From contig NC_054082.1 in NCBI RefSeq assembly GCF_017562075.2, forward strand, positions 9,191,050 to 9,255,049: 64,000 bases of DNA, given 5' to 3'. The DNA comes from Anopheles merus. Lineage: Eukaryota > Arthropoda > Insecta > Diptera > Culicidae. The notes beneath the pieces were generated by a model that ran no database searches, had not been told where the DNA came from, and saw only the letters and a list, made by a program, of their open reading frames with translations. Made by a program: the position numbers and the translations under genes. Below are positions 51,249 to 63,128 of this stretch, one piece after another. Every line of letters starts with the position of its first letter. Within the stretch, counting starts at the first letter, position 1.

Positions 51249-51263
51249 GCGCGCGCGCGCGCG
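51249..51263. repeat. (GC)n run
   Basis: Seven alternating GC units; the second such run in the window. Confidence 0.7.
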
Positions 51264-51731
51264 TTCGCTTACCATGGACAAAGCACCACGTCGCCGGGTC
51301 TCTCGGTGTTTGCATTCAGCTGAAGGTGCGCTGAACGTGCTGTGATGAGCCGGCCCATCACACGCTTGCGTGCGCAATCGAAAGCGAAAGGACAACAACA
51401 TCTTCATACGAGGTTAAGTAGCTTATTTAAGATCGATTGAAGATTTTCTGTCGCTGCTTTTTTGTTGTTGTGTTTCACCCGTCGATTTGCTCTTTATTTG
51501 TTCTTTTGCCGTGTTGTGAAGGTAAATGGTTATTTTATTAAATGGAAAATGTTCCATTAAGTCACTTAAAATTTTGCATTGGATGAGCTGTTTTAAGTGC
51601 ATCAGAGGCTCAGTTTGAAAAGGCAAAACATTCGAAATGATTCATACCTTAACTTTCCATTCGTAGCAACTTACAATTTCTCGAAAACTGCAAAAGTTCC
51701 CACGCAAAAGCAAGTAGTGTGATAAACGATG

Positions 51732-51768
51732 GTGATTTTTACTAGCCTGTAAGGCAGTAAAAATTCAC
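51732..51768. repeat. Imperfect hairpin
   Basis: GTGATTTTTACT pairs with AGTAAAAATTCAC (one bulge), and the centre AGCCTGTAAGGC adds a GCC/GGC pairing. A second small palindrome (CGATCGCT / AGCGATCG) follows at about 51802-51825. Confidence 0.6.
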
Positions 51769-54700
51769 TTTAAACCCTCTAACCTTCACAATCCTTTCGG
51801 GAGCGATCGCTCAAAACGATCGCTTTTGCCTCAATGGTGGTGCGTGCGTGTTGCACCGTCGACGGCCACAGGGGGTGGGTGGTTGGTTCACGACAATCAA
51901 CAGGTGTACGTATCTCGTAAAGCATGGTCTTAAAGTTTGCATTCTCATGGATATTATAAACATAAAAATAAAACACAACCAGATTCTTGAGCAAAACGGC
52001 CCCCGCAGCACATTCCGTACGCGCTCCAACACCGCCGTCGGACTGCCGTTTACATGACTGTTCCCCTTCCTTTATCCCTTATCTCTATACTTGCACTAAG
52101 GCAGAGACTACGCATTGCAGTCAATGTCAGGAGCGACAATAATCACAGCGACCGCCACAGATTCTGACACCACTGGGAAACCAATAAACCACGACCTCAG
52201 AGTGGCGTGGCAGTAGGGGTTCGAATTCAAGTTGTTCAAGTTCAATTCAAGTTCAAGCGATGGGGAGGGGCATCAGGTTGCGGTTATTATTTTGCACTTC
52301 TCGTCATTCATCCGCACGCTGCAAGACCACCAACGATTAGCGGTTCTGCGGAAGGAACTGTGCGAGACGGGGTGACTTCAGGATGCGCCAAGGGAGTGGC
52401 TGGAAATGAACAAGGTTCAGGAATCTGCTGCTGAGATGTGATCGAATATATCAACTCCTAAATTGGTTAAATTTGAATTAAGATCACTCAAAATAAAGCA
52501 CTGTAAATGTATATTGGCTTCTTGTGCGTTAATGCTCGAGGGCTTTTCATAGCAAGACTCGCAGAATCGTTGGAAGTAGTCGCACCCTTCGGGAGAACAG
52601 TTGAACTGTAGTGTTTCACAATATATGGACGGGACGATCGTAAACTCATTTGTTTTCATCCTCCTTACCAGATAGAACCGGCTACGACTGGTTGATAATG
52701 CAATCTCCTTTACACCTCAGGCTATTAGTAGCATTTATTAAAAGGCGAACAAATGATTCAGGCTTGCAATGTGTAAACACACAGAAAAAAACTGGTTCAT
52801 GGTGGAAGCAATGTGCACAACATTTTGATTTATCATGAGATGGATGCTTTTATTAATGGTGCGCGAGTACTAAAATACTTTTGACTTCAAGAACAAATCT
52901 TTTAATAGTGAACTACGTCCAATGCAACTTTGTGATGTTCATTCCTGTTGCTGCATGTGTTGCTCGCTGCAATCGTGTGCATCTGTGCGCGGCAGCAAAG
53001 GCGTCACACCCCGTTGAGAACGGAATGCTGCTGCTGCTGCTGCTACTATTGACCACACACAGCTGGTGGTGCAGACGACGGAACCGATGCAATCCGATGC
53101 TGATAGCACTGGGTTGCACAAACTAACACCATCTAATGGGTGCTACCAATACCAAGCTGTACCGAGCGCAACGCCGAAGTACCGTGACTCGCGCTGCAGC
53201 ATTATTTGCACACTGACAAGAGGTTGACCTTGGTCGGTTCTCGGTAGCACCATAATACCTTTGGTGTGGTTGCCTCTAGCAGTTACCAGTCAGAACACGG
53301 GCAACCACGCACGCATTCGCACATATAAGAACAAAATCAGACCGGAGACACAACGCACCGCACCGCGTTTGTTACTACTCGCGGCGAGGCGTTACACTTA
53401 CGTGCAGCAAAACCGGTGTAAGACTGCACGACCGTGTGCTGCGGTGACATGGGACAGGTTGAACAAAAACAACCACAAATGGGTGAGCGGGATATGATGG
53501 GAAGGCACAACGGTCGGTTTATGTGTGGCGTTGTGGTGTGTGATCATACACTTTGCTCGAAGCGTAGAATGGGTGGGATATTTGCCGAGGGAGAAGCTAG
53601 CACCGTGAGAACATTATAGTGGGATGTATCTGAAAATGTAATATCTTTTAGATTTGTAAAATACTTTAAGTAACACTTCTAGACAGCCCATCGACGACCC
53701 TCCTTTGCAGAATAAATCAGAAGAGATGATTACCATTCCGTCGCTTGAACTTCCCGTTCGACACAAACAAGTGTCGGCAAGACGCAAAAGCGCACACACC
53801 TCCTCCGTACGTGTGCAGGGAAATAGCAAACAACTTTTGTTGATTCAACACCTTCAAGACACACACACCCTGGCGCACACACACTTGCCTGCCAACCGCG
53901 CAAACCCTTTTCGCGTTAGCGTTTGATTTCGCCTCAACAGAAACGTTTGAGCGGACTATGATGACAGCATTTTAAAAACGGTTTATACCTGTTCCGCGTT
54001 TTCGGTTCAACGATTCGGGGGCCCGTTTCGTTTCATATTAGCACCTCTCCCCGATGAGCGATGAGCTCATTCTGACTTTTTCTGGTTCCGCAGAACCGTG
54101 AAGAATTTGGCAAACGATCCCAAACGGAAACATCCCTTGGAACGTAACAATATTTCCTTTGGCTGGCTTTTAACTTTGTCCACATGGCGCACGTTCATCA
54201 CTGCACTGATGTTTAGGGTAAGAATTTTTCATCACACACACATCGCAAGTGCAAGGCCGTTCATGGGGTGGCCCCCGCACGCGTTCGCTCCCACGTGGCG
54301 CTGTCCTCGATTAAGGCGACGTCCGCCTGTGTGTTTGTGGAGAAGGCGGCAATTAAAGTTTTTAAACGTGCCGCGTGGCAAATATAGACTCCTAACCTCT
54401 ACCGTTGTAGAATTAATTATTGGAGAGCATTAGTTTCTTTTCGCCCTAACTGAGACGTTTGTAATCTGTTCTGATTGTGGCGTTTTTAAAGGCATTTAAT
54501 TTATTATTCTTTGCTGGTCAAACGCTTAAAGGTAACGCTTTTATTCACATTGCCGTTGCTCTGCTACGAATCGAGCGACCTCCAAAGTTCGCGCGTGATC
54601 TCACCTTGAGCTTGCCCCCTCCCCCAAAAAAAGGCCACATGTGGAAGCTATTTGTTTTATTTGCTCTCTCAAAATGAAATGAGACCCAAAAAAAAATGGC

Positions 54701-54839
54701 AGCGCGACCCTAACCCAAAGTGTGTTAGATGAAGAGTGGCAGGAATCGAGAACAAATGTCAGTTTCTTGGCTAATGGTTATGGTTACCATGGTGCAGATT
54801 TGGTCGACCAGCACACTGTTGTTGGTGGTATTGCTGCTT

Positions 54840-54863
54840 GTGCTGCTGCTGCTGCTGCTGCTG
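54840..54863. repeat. (TGC)n trinucleotide repeat
   Basis: Eight TGC units in non-coding context. Confidence 0.85.
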
Positions 54864-55850
54864 TATGAAGCAAATTGAAGGCTGTCAACGTCGTCGGCTG
54901 TCTAATCGAAATGGACGGAAAGGGAATATTTTTGCAACCATTTTTGCTCGCTCTTCTACCACCCGCTGTGTGTTGTTTCTGTTGCTTCGTTTTGTTTTTT
55001 TTTGCTCTCCCAAAATGTTGACCTTTTTGCCGCTCGGTGTTCATTACCAAGCGGAAGATATTTGTATCAAATCGGAAGATGAAGTATGCGCCCGTAGTAC
55101 CGTTTTGTGGATGGATTTTATAGCGCATTAAAATTTTGAATCCCAACAATCTCAAAAGAACAATCCGTTCGAAGTGGCAAACCACACTTTCCGAAACATA
55201 TCCCGTCCACGTGCTGTGGGGACGGGTTTATTGGAAAAGGTATAAAACTGGCTGTAATTAAAACCGATATCTCAACCGATTTTAAATTGCACAGCACGTT
55301 TACGCAGACCGTGAATGATCAGAACGTTGGCCGGAACGATTTGCAAAACAGCATTAGGAGAAAGGAGAACGCGCTTGCATGTGCCGGCGAACAGTTAAAC
55401 AAAGTTTTATTGCTCATAAAATGTGTGGGCTGCTGCCGGTACGACACTTGAGGCCAAAACACTGCCGCCTGTTCCCCATCCATCATCATCCGGCACAAAA
55501 GCAGCACAGTGTGGGCCGCCGTCCCTGCGCAAAGGGACGACGCAAAAATACTCCCACCGAAAGGCGAGCGTTTCGGTAGCGTGAAAGCACCACAACAACA
55601 ACCCCGAAACAACATGCACTCTTCTCCGATGCACATCACGACACTTACTTTCACGTTCCCTTCGCGTTTCACCCGCCTAAAAATACGCTGGCCCCTCTAC
55701 ATGCGCACCTGCGATGCGATGGTGTGAATGCACCTTTAGATGCAACGTGCAACCGCCGGCACCCCTTGCGGGGTGCAGGCCCGTAGCCATTTCTGGCCGG
55801 TGGCCAAACACGCTGCCCGGTTAAATGCACCCGGTTGTCGATTGCATATG

Positions 55851-55870
55851 CACACACACACACACACACA
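55851..55870. repeat. (CA)n microsatellite
   Basis: Ten CA units preceded by ATATG. Confidence 0.85.
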
Positions 55871-56234
55871 TACACGTTGCGCACGGGAATAGTGGACGTG
55901 GTGTGATGAAATCGTGTGCCCGAAAACACAACTGTGACGAGACGGGTTTTCGTGGGGGAGACGGAATGAAAAATGCAAAAAAAAGCGAAAACAAATTGCG
56001 AGGGGGCAGTAAGGAAAGTGACAACTTTTCCTCTAAATTTCCTCCTTACTCGTGGTGCCTGCGGTTGTTGGGGTGATCGATGGATTGACGATGGAAAGCG
56101 AAAGTATCTTCGATAAATGTGTGGCTTTGCTAATGCCAACGGGCATTTGAGGCTCAACAAAACGGACCCTCGGTGATTTTTAAGGAAGGAAAAAATGGTT
56201 AATTTGCACACTATCATTTTATGTTTGTGTTTTA

Positions 56235-56432
56235 CAGGATTTTGCAGGGGTTCTCATAGTTGTTGAGCCAAAGAAAGAAAAAAAAAGCCTCCTTGATGGA
56301 TAAATCGAATAGAAATTTCCAAAGAGCCTGTACAAAAGGATGCCATCTAGTCCAATTCCCATTATTTAAAGTTCACTTCCCCTTAGAGTCAAAGAAGTTT
56401 TGGACAACTATGAGAACCCCTTAGAATCCCTG
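56235..56432. mobile_element. 198-bp TA-flanked MITE
   Basis: The left end begins CAGGATTTTGC and contains AGGGGTTCTCATAGTTGT. The right end is its inverted copy, ACAACTATGAGAACCCCT ... CCCTG. The inverted repeats total about 29 bp, with 18 contiguous matching bases, and the element is flanked by TA on both sides (56233-56234 and 56433-56434). The interior is AT-rich and non-coding. The TA target duplication and CAG-type ends suggest a Tc1/mariner-class non-autonomous element. Confidence 0.7.
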
Positions 56433-56838
56433 TAACTAACAATATTCCTCCAATTTTTATGGAGATATATGTTGACCAATTTCAAGCCAAGCATAATAAT
56501 CAGGTCATATTGATAAACAATCTGAAATCCGGATTGCCTCATGCACATTACGGCACAGCAGAGCTCTATCCACTTGACCTGTCAAATTAAACCGGCTTAC
56601 TACCCAATGCCCCCGGACCGCACCAATTTGTCCTCGTTCTTTTCCCCAGTACTTAGCCCTATCTTTACTGCTCCGAAAATTACTGCTTCCAAGCGCGGCT
56701 GCTGCAGTCAAACGAGACGACAAAATAAAAACAACAACCATTCAGGGCAGGTTCGGATAAATCGCTCAACTATTTGTTTTTTATCATTTTATTTCCCGCC
56801 TGTGCCATCGGTCCCTCAGGTGCTGCACCTAAGCAGCA

Positions 56839-56860
56839 ACACACACACACACACACACAC
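56839..56860. repeat. (AC)n microsatellite
   Basis: About eleven AC units following AAGCAGCA. Confidence 0.85.
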
Positions 56861-59800
56861 GTTCTCGCGCGCTTGATTAAGATATCGAACTGTACCAGCC
56901 CGGGCCACGCCAGCAGCAACCCGCCAAAGCACCGTGAGCGCTTTTCGTCCGACCGTTCCGTCGGTCCTCGTTTGGCTCGGACCGGTTGCAAAATCCTTGG
57001 AAGGGTTATGACCGAAGGTTACGACGAAAGTGGAACGGAAATGAAGGGCCGCGCTGGTGCCGCGCTCACCGGGACACCACAAAACACCTCCAACGGAATC
57101 TCACCGATCGGGTTTTTCGGTTCACATGCTGCTGCTGCTCCTACTGCTATTACCGTGTGTCTGCAATGTGTCTCGATGTCACGAGACGCACGCACACCCA
57201 ACGGGTCTGTCGTTTTGATGGCTCGCGGGCAGTGTAATTTTAGTATTTTTTTGTTTTATTTCCATTTCCATTTACCGAACGGTATTACGGGCGAAAAGTG
57301 TCGTGTCCCATTACGCCCCACCTTATTTGTTTGTGTGTATTCTAAACCGGGCAATTTTTCCTCCATCAACTAAGGAGGAGGAATGAGAAGGGCATTGGAA
57401 GTAGTTTCAATCATTTTCACAGTGAAACAATGTTGTTGTATTTAAATCTGTAAATTCCAGTTCTGATGCAATGCCTCACACATCGTGATTCTTCAATGAG
57501 AACCTGAAAAATTCTGGTCTGTTTCCAACTTTTAAGGAAGCCATGAAAATCTCCCCTCCGAAGTCCTTATATTGTATTCAAACATTGCATAATTTCAACT
57601 TTCTTATTTGTACGGTTGTCTGAAATCTCATTAAATGGGCTCCTGCGCGACTAACCAGTTTGACCTCAATTGCTCAAAGCCCATCCAGTCCATTTGTAAT
57701 AAAATTATCTGAATAGGACAACATTACGCTGTAATAGCTTTGCGCGATTGCTTTCCCGCATGCCACCCGTTAAACGTCATCGAACAAATGGATCGCGTTC
57801 GCAGCTTTTGTCCCTTTTGTTGGTCGGGTGACTTAATGTTGGGCCATATTTCATTCCCCGAAGCATCGATCCATTAGCCTTCGACCGACTGGCAAACCGC
57901 GACACTGACAAAATAGCGTGTGTGTGTGCTATGTCCTAATGCCGGACACACAAACACGATCGAGCGTCCGTCCCAGTGCGTCTGAGTGATGAGCCGTTGT
58001 ACGGGCAGAGGTCTTTGTGTTTCTTCCGTTTTGTAGTGGTCCCAGCTATGTTACGCTCCTCTCCTTAACACTTAACACGGTAACCCAAGCCCATCCCGTT
58101 TTGCTGACCAATCGATGCACCACCATCCGAGCGGCACTGGCTGGCGCACACTGAGCGGCACAATGTGCAATGATGCAACGGCGGCGACGAAGCGGTGGTG
58201 GTAACCCCACTCATACACACACACATATCATCGACACCGTTTCGTGGGCTCTGGGACGCGGCCGGCGGAGGTCGCAGGCACGGGCTAAGATTAATCAGTA
58301 CTTACACAATTTTCAGCTGCATTTCGTAATTTTCATATTTTCTTTCTGCACGCTGGCATAATGGTGCGAGCGAGCGGGCGGCACATTGCGTTTCGGGAGT
58401 TTGGCGTGCGTTAGGTTTTCTTCCTCTTTGCGATTCGATTGGAAAAACAAACACGCGTTGGAAAACGGTTGGACTTGTGTGTGTGGGCTCGTTCCACCGG
58501 CAGAGCTCGTTCGTCAGAGTGTGTTGTCGGTTTACCAGACTAAATCGATTTTTATAATCATGTTACAGTGCAAGCGTTGCGTCTACTTTAAACAGATTTC
58601 GTTCTTCTTTCGCCATCTTTTCACAACACACTGACGAGGGCACTGGGTGCACAGAACTCACGACTGTCGTTCACACATCGAAACGGATGTGCGCGTCCGT
58701 TTCGTTCGGCATTGCATTCCAGCTACGGGTGCAACGATTCGATGCACATATGGAACGCATAAAATGCAGCGCATTGAGCAACAGCGGTGGCGGGAGACAG
58801 TGCTTTGATGGTTGCTGCAAGCAAGGCGAAATCTATTTGCTTAACTTTTATTTGTAACATGGTTCAATAATATTGCAACAACATTACTTGTTTGGTAAAT
58901 CAATTAGAAGCAATAGAATAAAACCAGCTGCACCACAAAACGATGGATGATTCAAAGCTACCATGTTTACATTGTACGCTCTTACCCCCAGGAAAAGCAT
59001 GAATGGTTTTTTATTGATGAATGAACGAAAGATTAATGTTGCCAAGAACCGTGGCCGTGACAAATTTCTCACCTAGCAGCTCGGAATGTGCTGTTGCACA
59101 TAAAAAAGGCAATAAACTGGCTAAATCGATTACGCTTACAGGCGTCGTAAAACGTTTGTCTTATGTCTTGATGCGATTTCTGCATTCAAAAACAAATGGA
59201 ATAAAAAAAATCCTCTTTCCCAAGCCAAGCTATAAAGTGACGCTAACAAGATTATTGATACGATATGCATTTATGAGCTGGATATTCGATGAAATCGTTT
59301 GCATTTGTCGGTCGTTAAATTTGCACCGAAACACACTTACCGGAGTGGAGTAGAGAAACACGACAGAAGCATAGCAAACATCAAGCAGAAATGATGAACT
59401 ATTTTTAAAATCCTTAATTACTTTATTGTTTGATGAAGAATAATCAATCATTGTACTTTTGTTCATTTGTCATTTTTCTGAAAAACAAATGAAAGTTCAA
59501 ATAATCTTTAATGGCAGTTTTATCAACCGGGCACCTCTTTTATAGCTCGATAGGTTACTAAATGGGAAACTAATCATTATACTCTCAACATGAATCGCTA
59601 TTTCACGCATTATTTGTTGCGGGATGATGATGATTAGGGGGTTTCTCATGCTTTCGATTCAGCACTAATGCAGTGTTGCATTTTCCATATTACACATCAC
59701 TGACGAGGCTCTCAATCGATGAGGGTGACGCGCCATCGCGAAGCGAATTGAATTTAAATCGTTAACTCGTTTCCCCATTCGAACCAAACCGTAGCTGTAT

Positions 59801-60567
59801 AGGTCGATCGGCCTTCTTTTTTTTCTTCACAATTTATATCTAAACTACATTCATTTCCATAACTGATCGCTTCGTCGATCGATCAAGGAAGTGTGGTGCA
59901 CCACCACGTGGCACAATTAGCGTCGACAACACTAAAGAGAGTGGCAATTGTTTCTCCATCAGAACCAGCACCACCACGCCGCTCCCGGCCTGTAAGCGAT
60001 CGTCCTGCGTAGTTCTAATAATAATTTTGCTCAATTGTCGCGCTTAATTATTGCTGATGAGGAAATAGTCGTTTGGTAGAACTTTTGCTCCGCTGACGTC
60101 GTAGCTTACGGCGGTATGCAATGCCGAACAATTACCTCCGGAAATGGTTCATTTTAGTGTGCACTAAAGGCACGATCGCACGCACGATATTGCTGCTCAA
60201 GTGTACGGGGTTTTATCAATTTTATACGAAACAAATCTATTGATTTTGGTTGTTGTGTGGCTTTGGATGATTAATTTAATTTGTGCACAATTAAATTAGG
60301 CTTTTCGTGTATGTATTGTTTTAAATTGATTGGTCGTATTTTTTTTTTAGTTTAACCATTGGCTGAGTTGGATGCGCTACTTTGGACGATTCACACACAA
60401 ACGCACAATCAAATAGAACTGAAACGTTACGCCTCCTCCATTCCTTGTTCGCCCTTGCCGCCCTCCTCAACGTCAGTGAAACCAATGATGGTATTCCATT
60501 CGGCGTGTTTTGATTTGATTTCGATCGATTTCCAACATTTTATTGTTACTGTCCATTTCCTTCACCG

Positions 60568-60583
60568 CCCCCCCCCCCCCCCC
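60568..60583. repeat. C16 homopolymer
   Basis: Sixteen consecutive C, then TGGTCC. Length may be uncertain in any assembly. Confidence 0.85.
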
Positions 60584-60748
60584 TGGTCCTAGCTTTTCGA
60601 AACGACCGGCCTCAGAGGCACTCGAGCGTCAAAAAACAGCGCCACAGCCCAGAGCTTCATAACAATGTTTGCTACAAGAATCAAGCGCGGCCGGGTTAAT
60701 CCCCCAGACAAAGTGGCTGGCCGCATGCGATGCATTTGGGCTGGGCAT

Positions 60749-60753
<5 letters not shown>

Positions 60754-60792
<39 letters not shown>
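60754..60792. repeat. (GA)n microsatellite
   Basis: About 19 GA units followed by AGGAGAGCGAGAGG; a GAGA-factor-type sequence. Confidence 0.9.
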
Positions 60793-60795
<3 letters not shown>

Positions 60796-62211
60796 AGAGC
60801 GAGAGGGTATGCGATGTTGGCATGCGGCAAACAAACTGCGCACCAAGAGGGAAAAAATTCGTGGTTTCCAATTACACGTGCCAGTAGTACCACAACCCAG
60901 ATGCCCCGAAATTGGCCTGAGAGTCGCGTGTGTGCGCTGGTCGTTTTTTTTCTTCTTCTTCCTCTTTGCTTTTTCTATCAGCCGATGTGCCTGCCAAACA
61001 CTTGTTGCCTTCGAACGACGGTGGCGGTGTCCACATTTCGGGCCGGTTCGATGGAATTGAACTAAATATTTACCGACTGGTTTTTGGTGTTGCGCGGGAC
61101 CTGCGACAAGTAATACGCCGATAACCCCTCCGCATGGCAGTGAACCGGTGGATTGGAGGTTGTGTTTACAAATCGATGAAAAAATAATGATCGAAAATGT
61201 AACTCCATGACGCTGCAATGGGAAACCGTAACGTAAAGGCAACATTGTTGCCTCAGTGGAACGTTGAACGAACCTTACCGGGTAAATGAGGCTAATGAAA
61301 AGTAGTCAGCACGGAAAAATCTAACAAGGAATGATTTATTCCCCAGCTTCGCTATCGATGCTCGGTTGCATAAAGGCTGCAGCCAAGCCCGTCACGTGTG
61401 AAACCAAAAGGTTCATTTCCTTGGAGCGCTGTAGTACACCGCAATATCCATTAAGGAATGATTAAAACTGTCGAGCGGCAGCCACACTACAAGCAGGCGA
61501 GAGGCTGCTGGAGGAAGACTCACGTGGAAAACCGCAAACACAGTATCACCCTACCGGTAATGTTCGATATTCACTATCACGACACATTGTGGGCTCTGTG
61601 CATTGATGAGCAAGAAAACTGTGTGATATTTGTGAAACTAGTATGCCTTTATCACATCCACGTGTAGGGAATCTGAAAAGAAACATTCAAGTTTCCGTGG
61701 TACTAGAGCAACTCTTTTCATGAAGTGATGGGCGCCCTCAGGGTTGGTTTTGGGGGGCTCTCAACTTTAAAATACGAATCCACTCATACACTAGGCTCCT
61801 GCGACCTTGGTCGTGAAGTAGCTTCACCACCATTCACAACGTCCGGCACTCGGCACCGCCGGTCAGCACTTATCAGTAATACAAGCGAAACGTGACTACT
61901 CAAGAGTGTCCGTTCGTGTGGCTTTAATAGCCGTTACAAACCATAATCTCACACTACGCTGCTCACGCCAGCAATGTCCCGTCGCTCACGAGATACTGCC
62001 TTGGCAGCCAAGGGCCAAGGTTCGGATAGCAGAGAGAATAGGCTTTCAGGAAACGCACAAACAGTACAATCGTTTGCAAACGGCATCTTATCGATGGCTC
62101 TTTGATGGACTTTGGAAGTAACTGCAGCTCATCGTTCCGGTTCGTTCGGTTTGTTTTTTCTTCTTTTTTTCTTCCCTTTCCTGGTTCCGCACTCCGCTCG
62201 ACTGCTGGCAG

Positions 62212-63128
62212 CATAACACCACCATCACCACCACAACCATGACCAGCATATTAACCGCGCCGGGCAAGTACCGCTCGCGGAAGGACTACAGCACAGGTTC
62301 GATCCCAACGCTAGTATCACTGGACGAAGAATCTAGTCTCTCGACAACGACGACGACCTCGGTCTGCAGCGATACCGTGCTGCTGCAGAGCCTACGTACA
62401 GCTGGCAATAGCAGCAACAATACGGCAGCCAGCAGCACCGCCAACGGCAACAGTAGCCGAAGCAGCAGCAGCAGCAGCAGTAGTAGTAATATGAACATCA
62501 AGAACGGACTCGCCACAAAGCCGCCGAGGCGCAGCTCGCTCGGGCTGGCCCTCCTCGGAGGCGGAGGTTCGCGCAACTCCTCTAGTAACGCCACAGAGAA
62601 AAGCAACAAACGGCGCAGCTCGATCGCTGTCGTCTTCCTCGGTGGTGGGCGCAAGGACTCGAAAGCGTCCTCCAGCAGCTCACCGTCGGCAGGCAACGGA
62701 CATCATCATCACAACGGGCATTCGATCAGCACGATCCCGGAGAAGTACAGCAAGACGGGCGAATCGGACATTGAGAACGACTCACCCAACACGGACACGT
62801 TCGTGATGTTGGGCGATACGGAGGGAACGAACGGTGGAGCACTCGAGCAGCAAGACTCGTTTGGCAGTGCGACGAGCGGCCCGCCAGGATACGACAAGAA
62901 GCGTCGGCGGTCCTCGTCCTGGCAGACGAAGCTGGAGCGCCGACGTCGCAAGGGCATGATGGCGTCCATCGACGGTGGTGACACGCTGCAGCAAGATTCG
63001 GCCAGCTTTAGCAGCTTCGGTTCGGCGCACGGTCTCGACTCGTCACCGTACGGGCCGGGTGGCAAATATGGGCGCGAAAAGCGCCACTCCTGGTGGAACA
63101 TCTTCGTGCCGGATAATCTCAAGCAAAG
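62212..63128 (+). CDS. Large Ser-rich basic N-terminal coding exon (start ATG 62239) of the plus-strand gene
   Basis: The acceptor CTGGCAG ends at 62211. ATG at 62239 follows in a good context (CACAACCATGAC). The frame then runs 296 codons plus AG to the donor CAAAG|GTGACT (63128/63129). Without splicing it would stop two bases later. Third positions are strongly G/C. Order: conserved-looking head MTSILTAPGKYRSRKDYSTG with SIPTLVSLDEESS (1-33); Ser/Thr/Asn low complexity with a Ser9 run (54-90); RRSSLGLALLGGGG (97-110); RRSSIAVVFLGGG (125-137); Ser, Gly and a His4 stretch (141-163); acidic SDIENDSPNTD (176-186); KKRRRSSSWQTKLERRRRKG (220-239); Ser/Gly stretch; and KRHSWWNIFVPDNLK (281-295). 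Several RRxS/KRHS sites look like basophilic kinase targets. No catalytic domain or membrane segment is seen, so it is an N-terminal regulatory region of an unidentified protein. The frame is also open from 62212 to the ATG, so joining a phase-0 upstream exon is possible. Confidence 0.8.

Larger units (their letters stand above)
49340..56234 (+). other. Long intron with one possible internal exon
   Basis: Repeats are listed separately. A 124-nt interval, 54094-54217, has a good acceptor (TTTTTCTGGTTCCGCAG) and donor (TTAGG|GTAAGA) and one fully open frame, but only neutral codon use (see findings). A minus-strand frame at 52417-52659 with five Cys looks protein-like but is short and AT-rich. 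Nothing else is supported. Confidence 0.3.
56433..62211 (+). other. Intron upstream of the last visible exon
   Basis: Repeats are listed separately. AT-rich at 57380-57740 and 58840-59830. No exon or RNA gene is supported. The right end has a long polypyrimidine tract (about 62147-62183, mostly T and C) and CTGGCAG at 62205-62211, with no other AG between, making a clear acceptor. Confidence 0.45.

Noticed and set aside
60589..61245. 218-codon minus-strand frame
   Set aside because: It reads through the (GA)n tract as Ser-Leu repeats, and the flanks have no coding bias or splice support.
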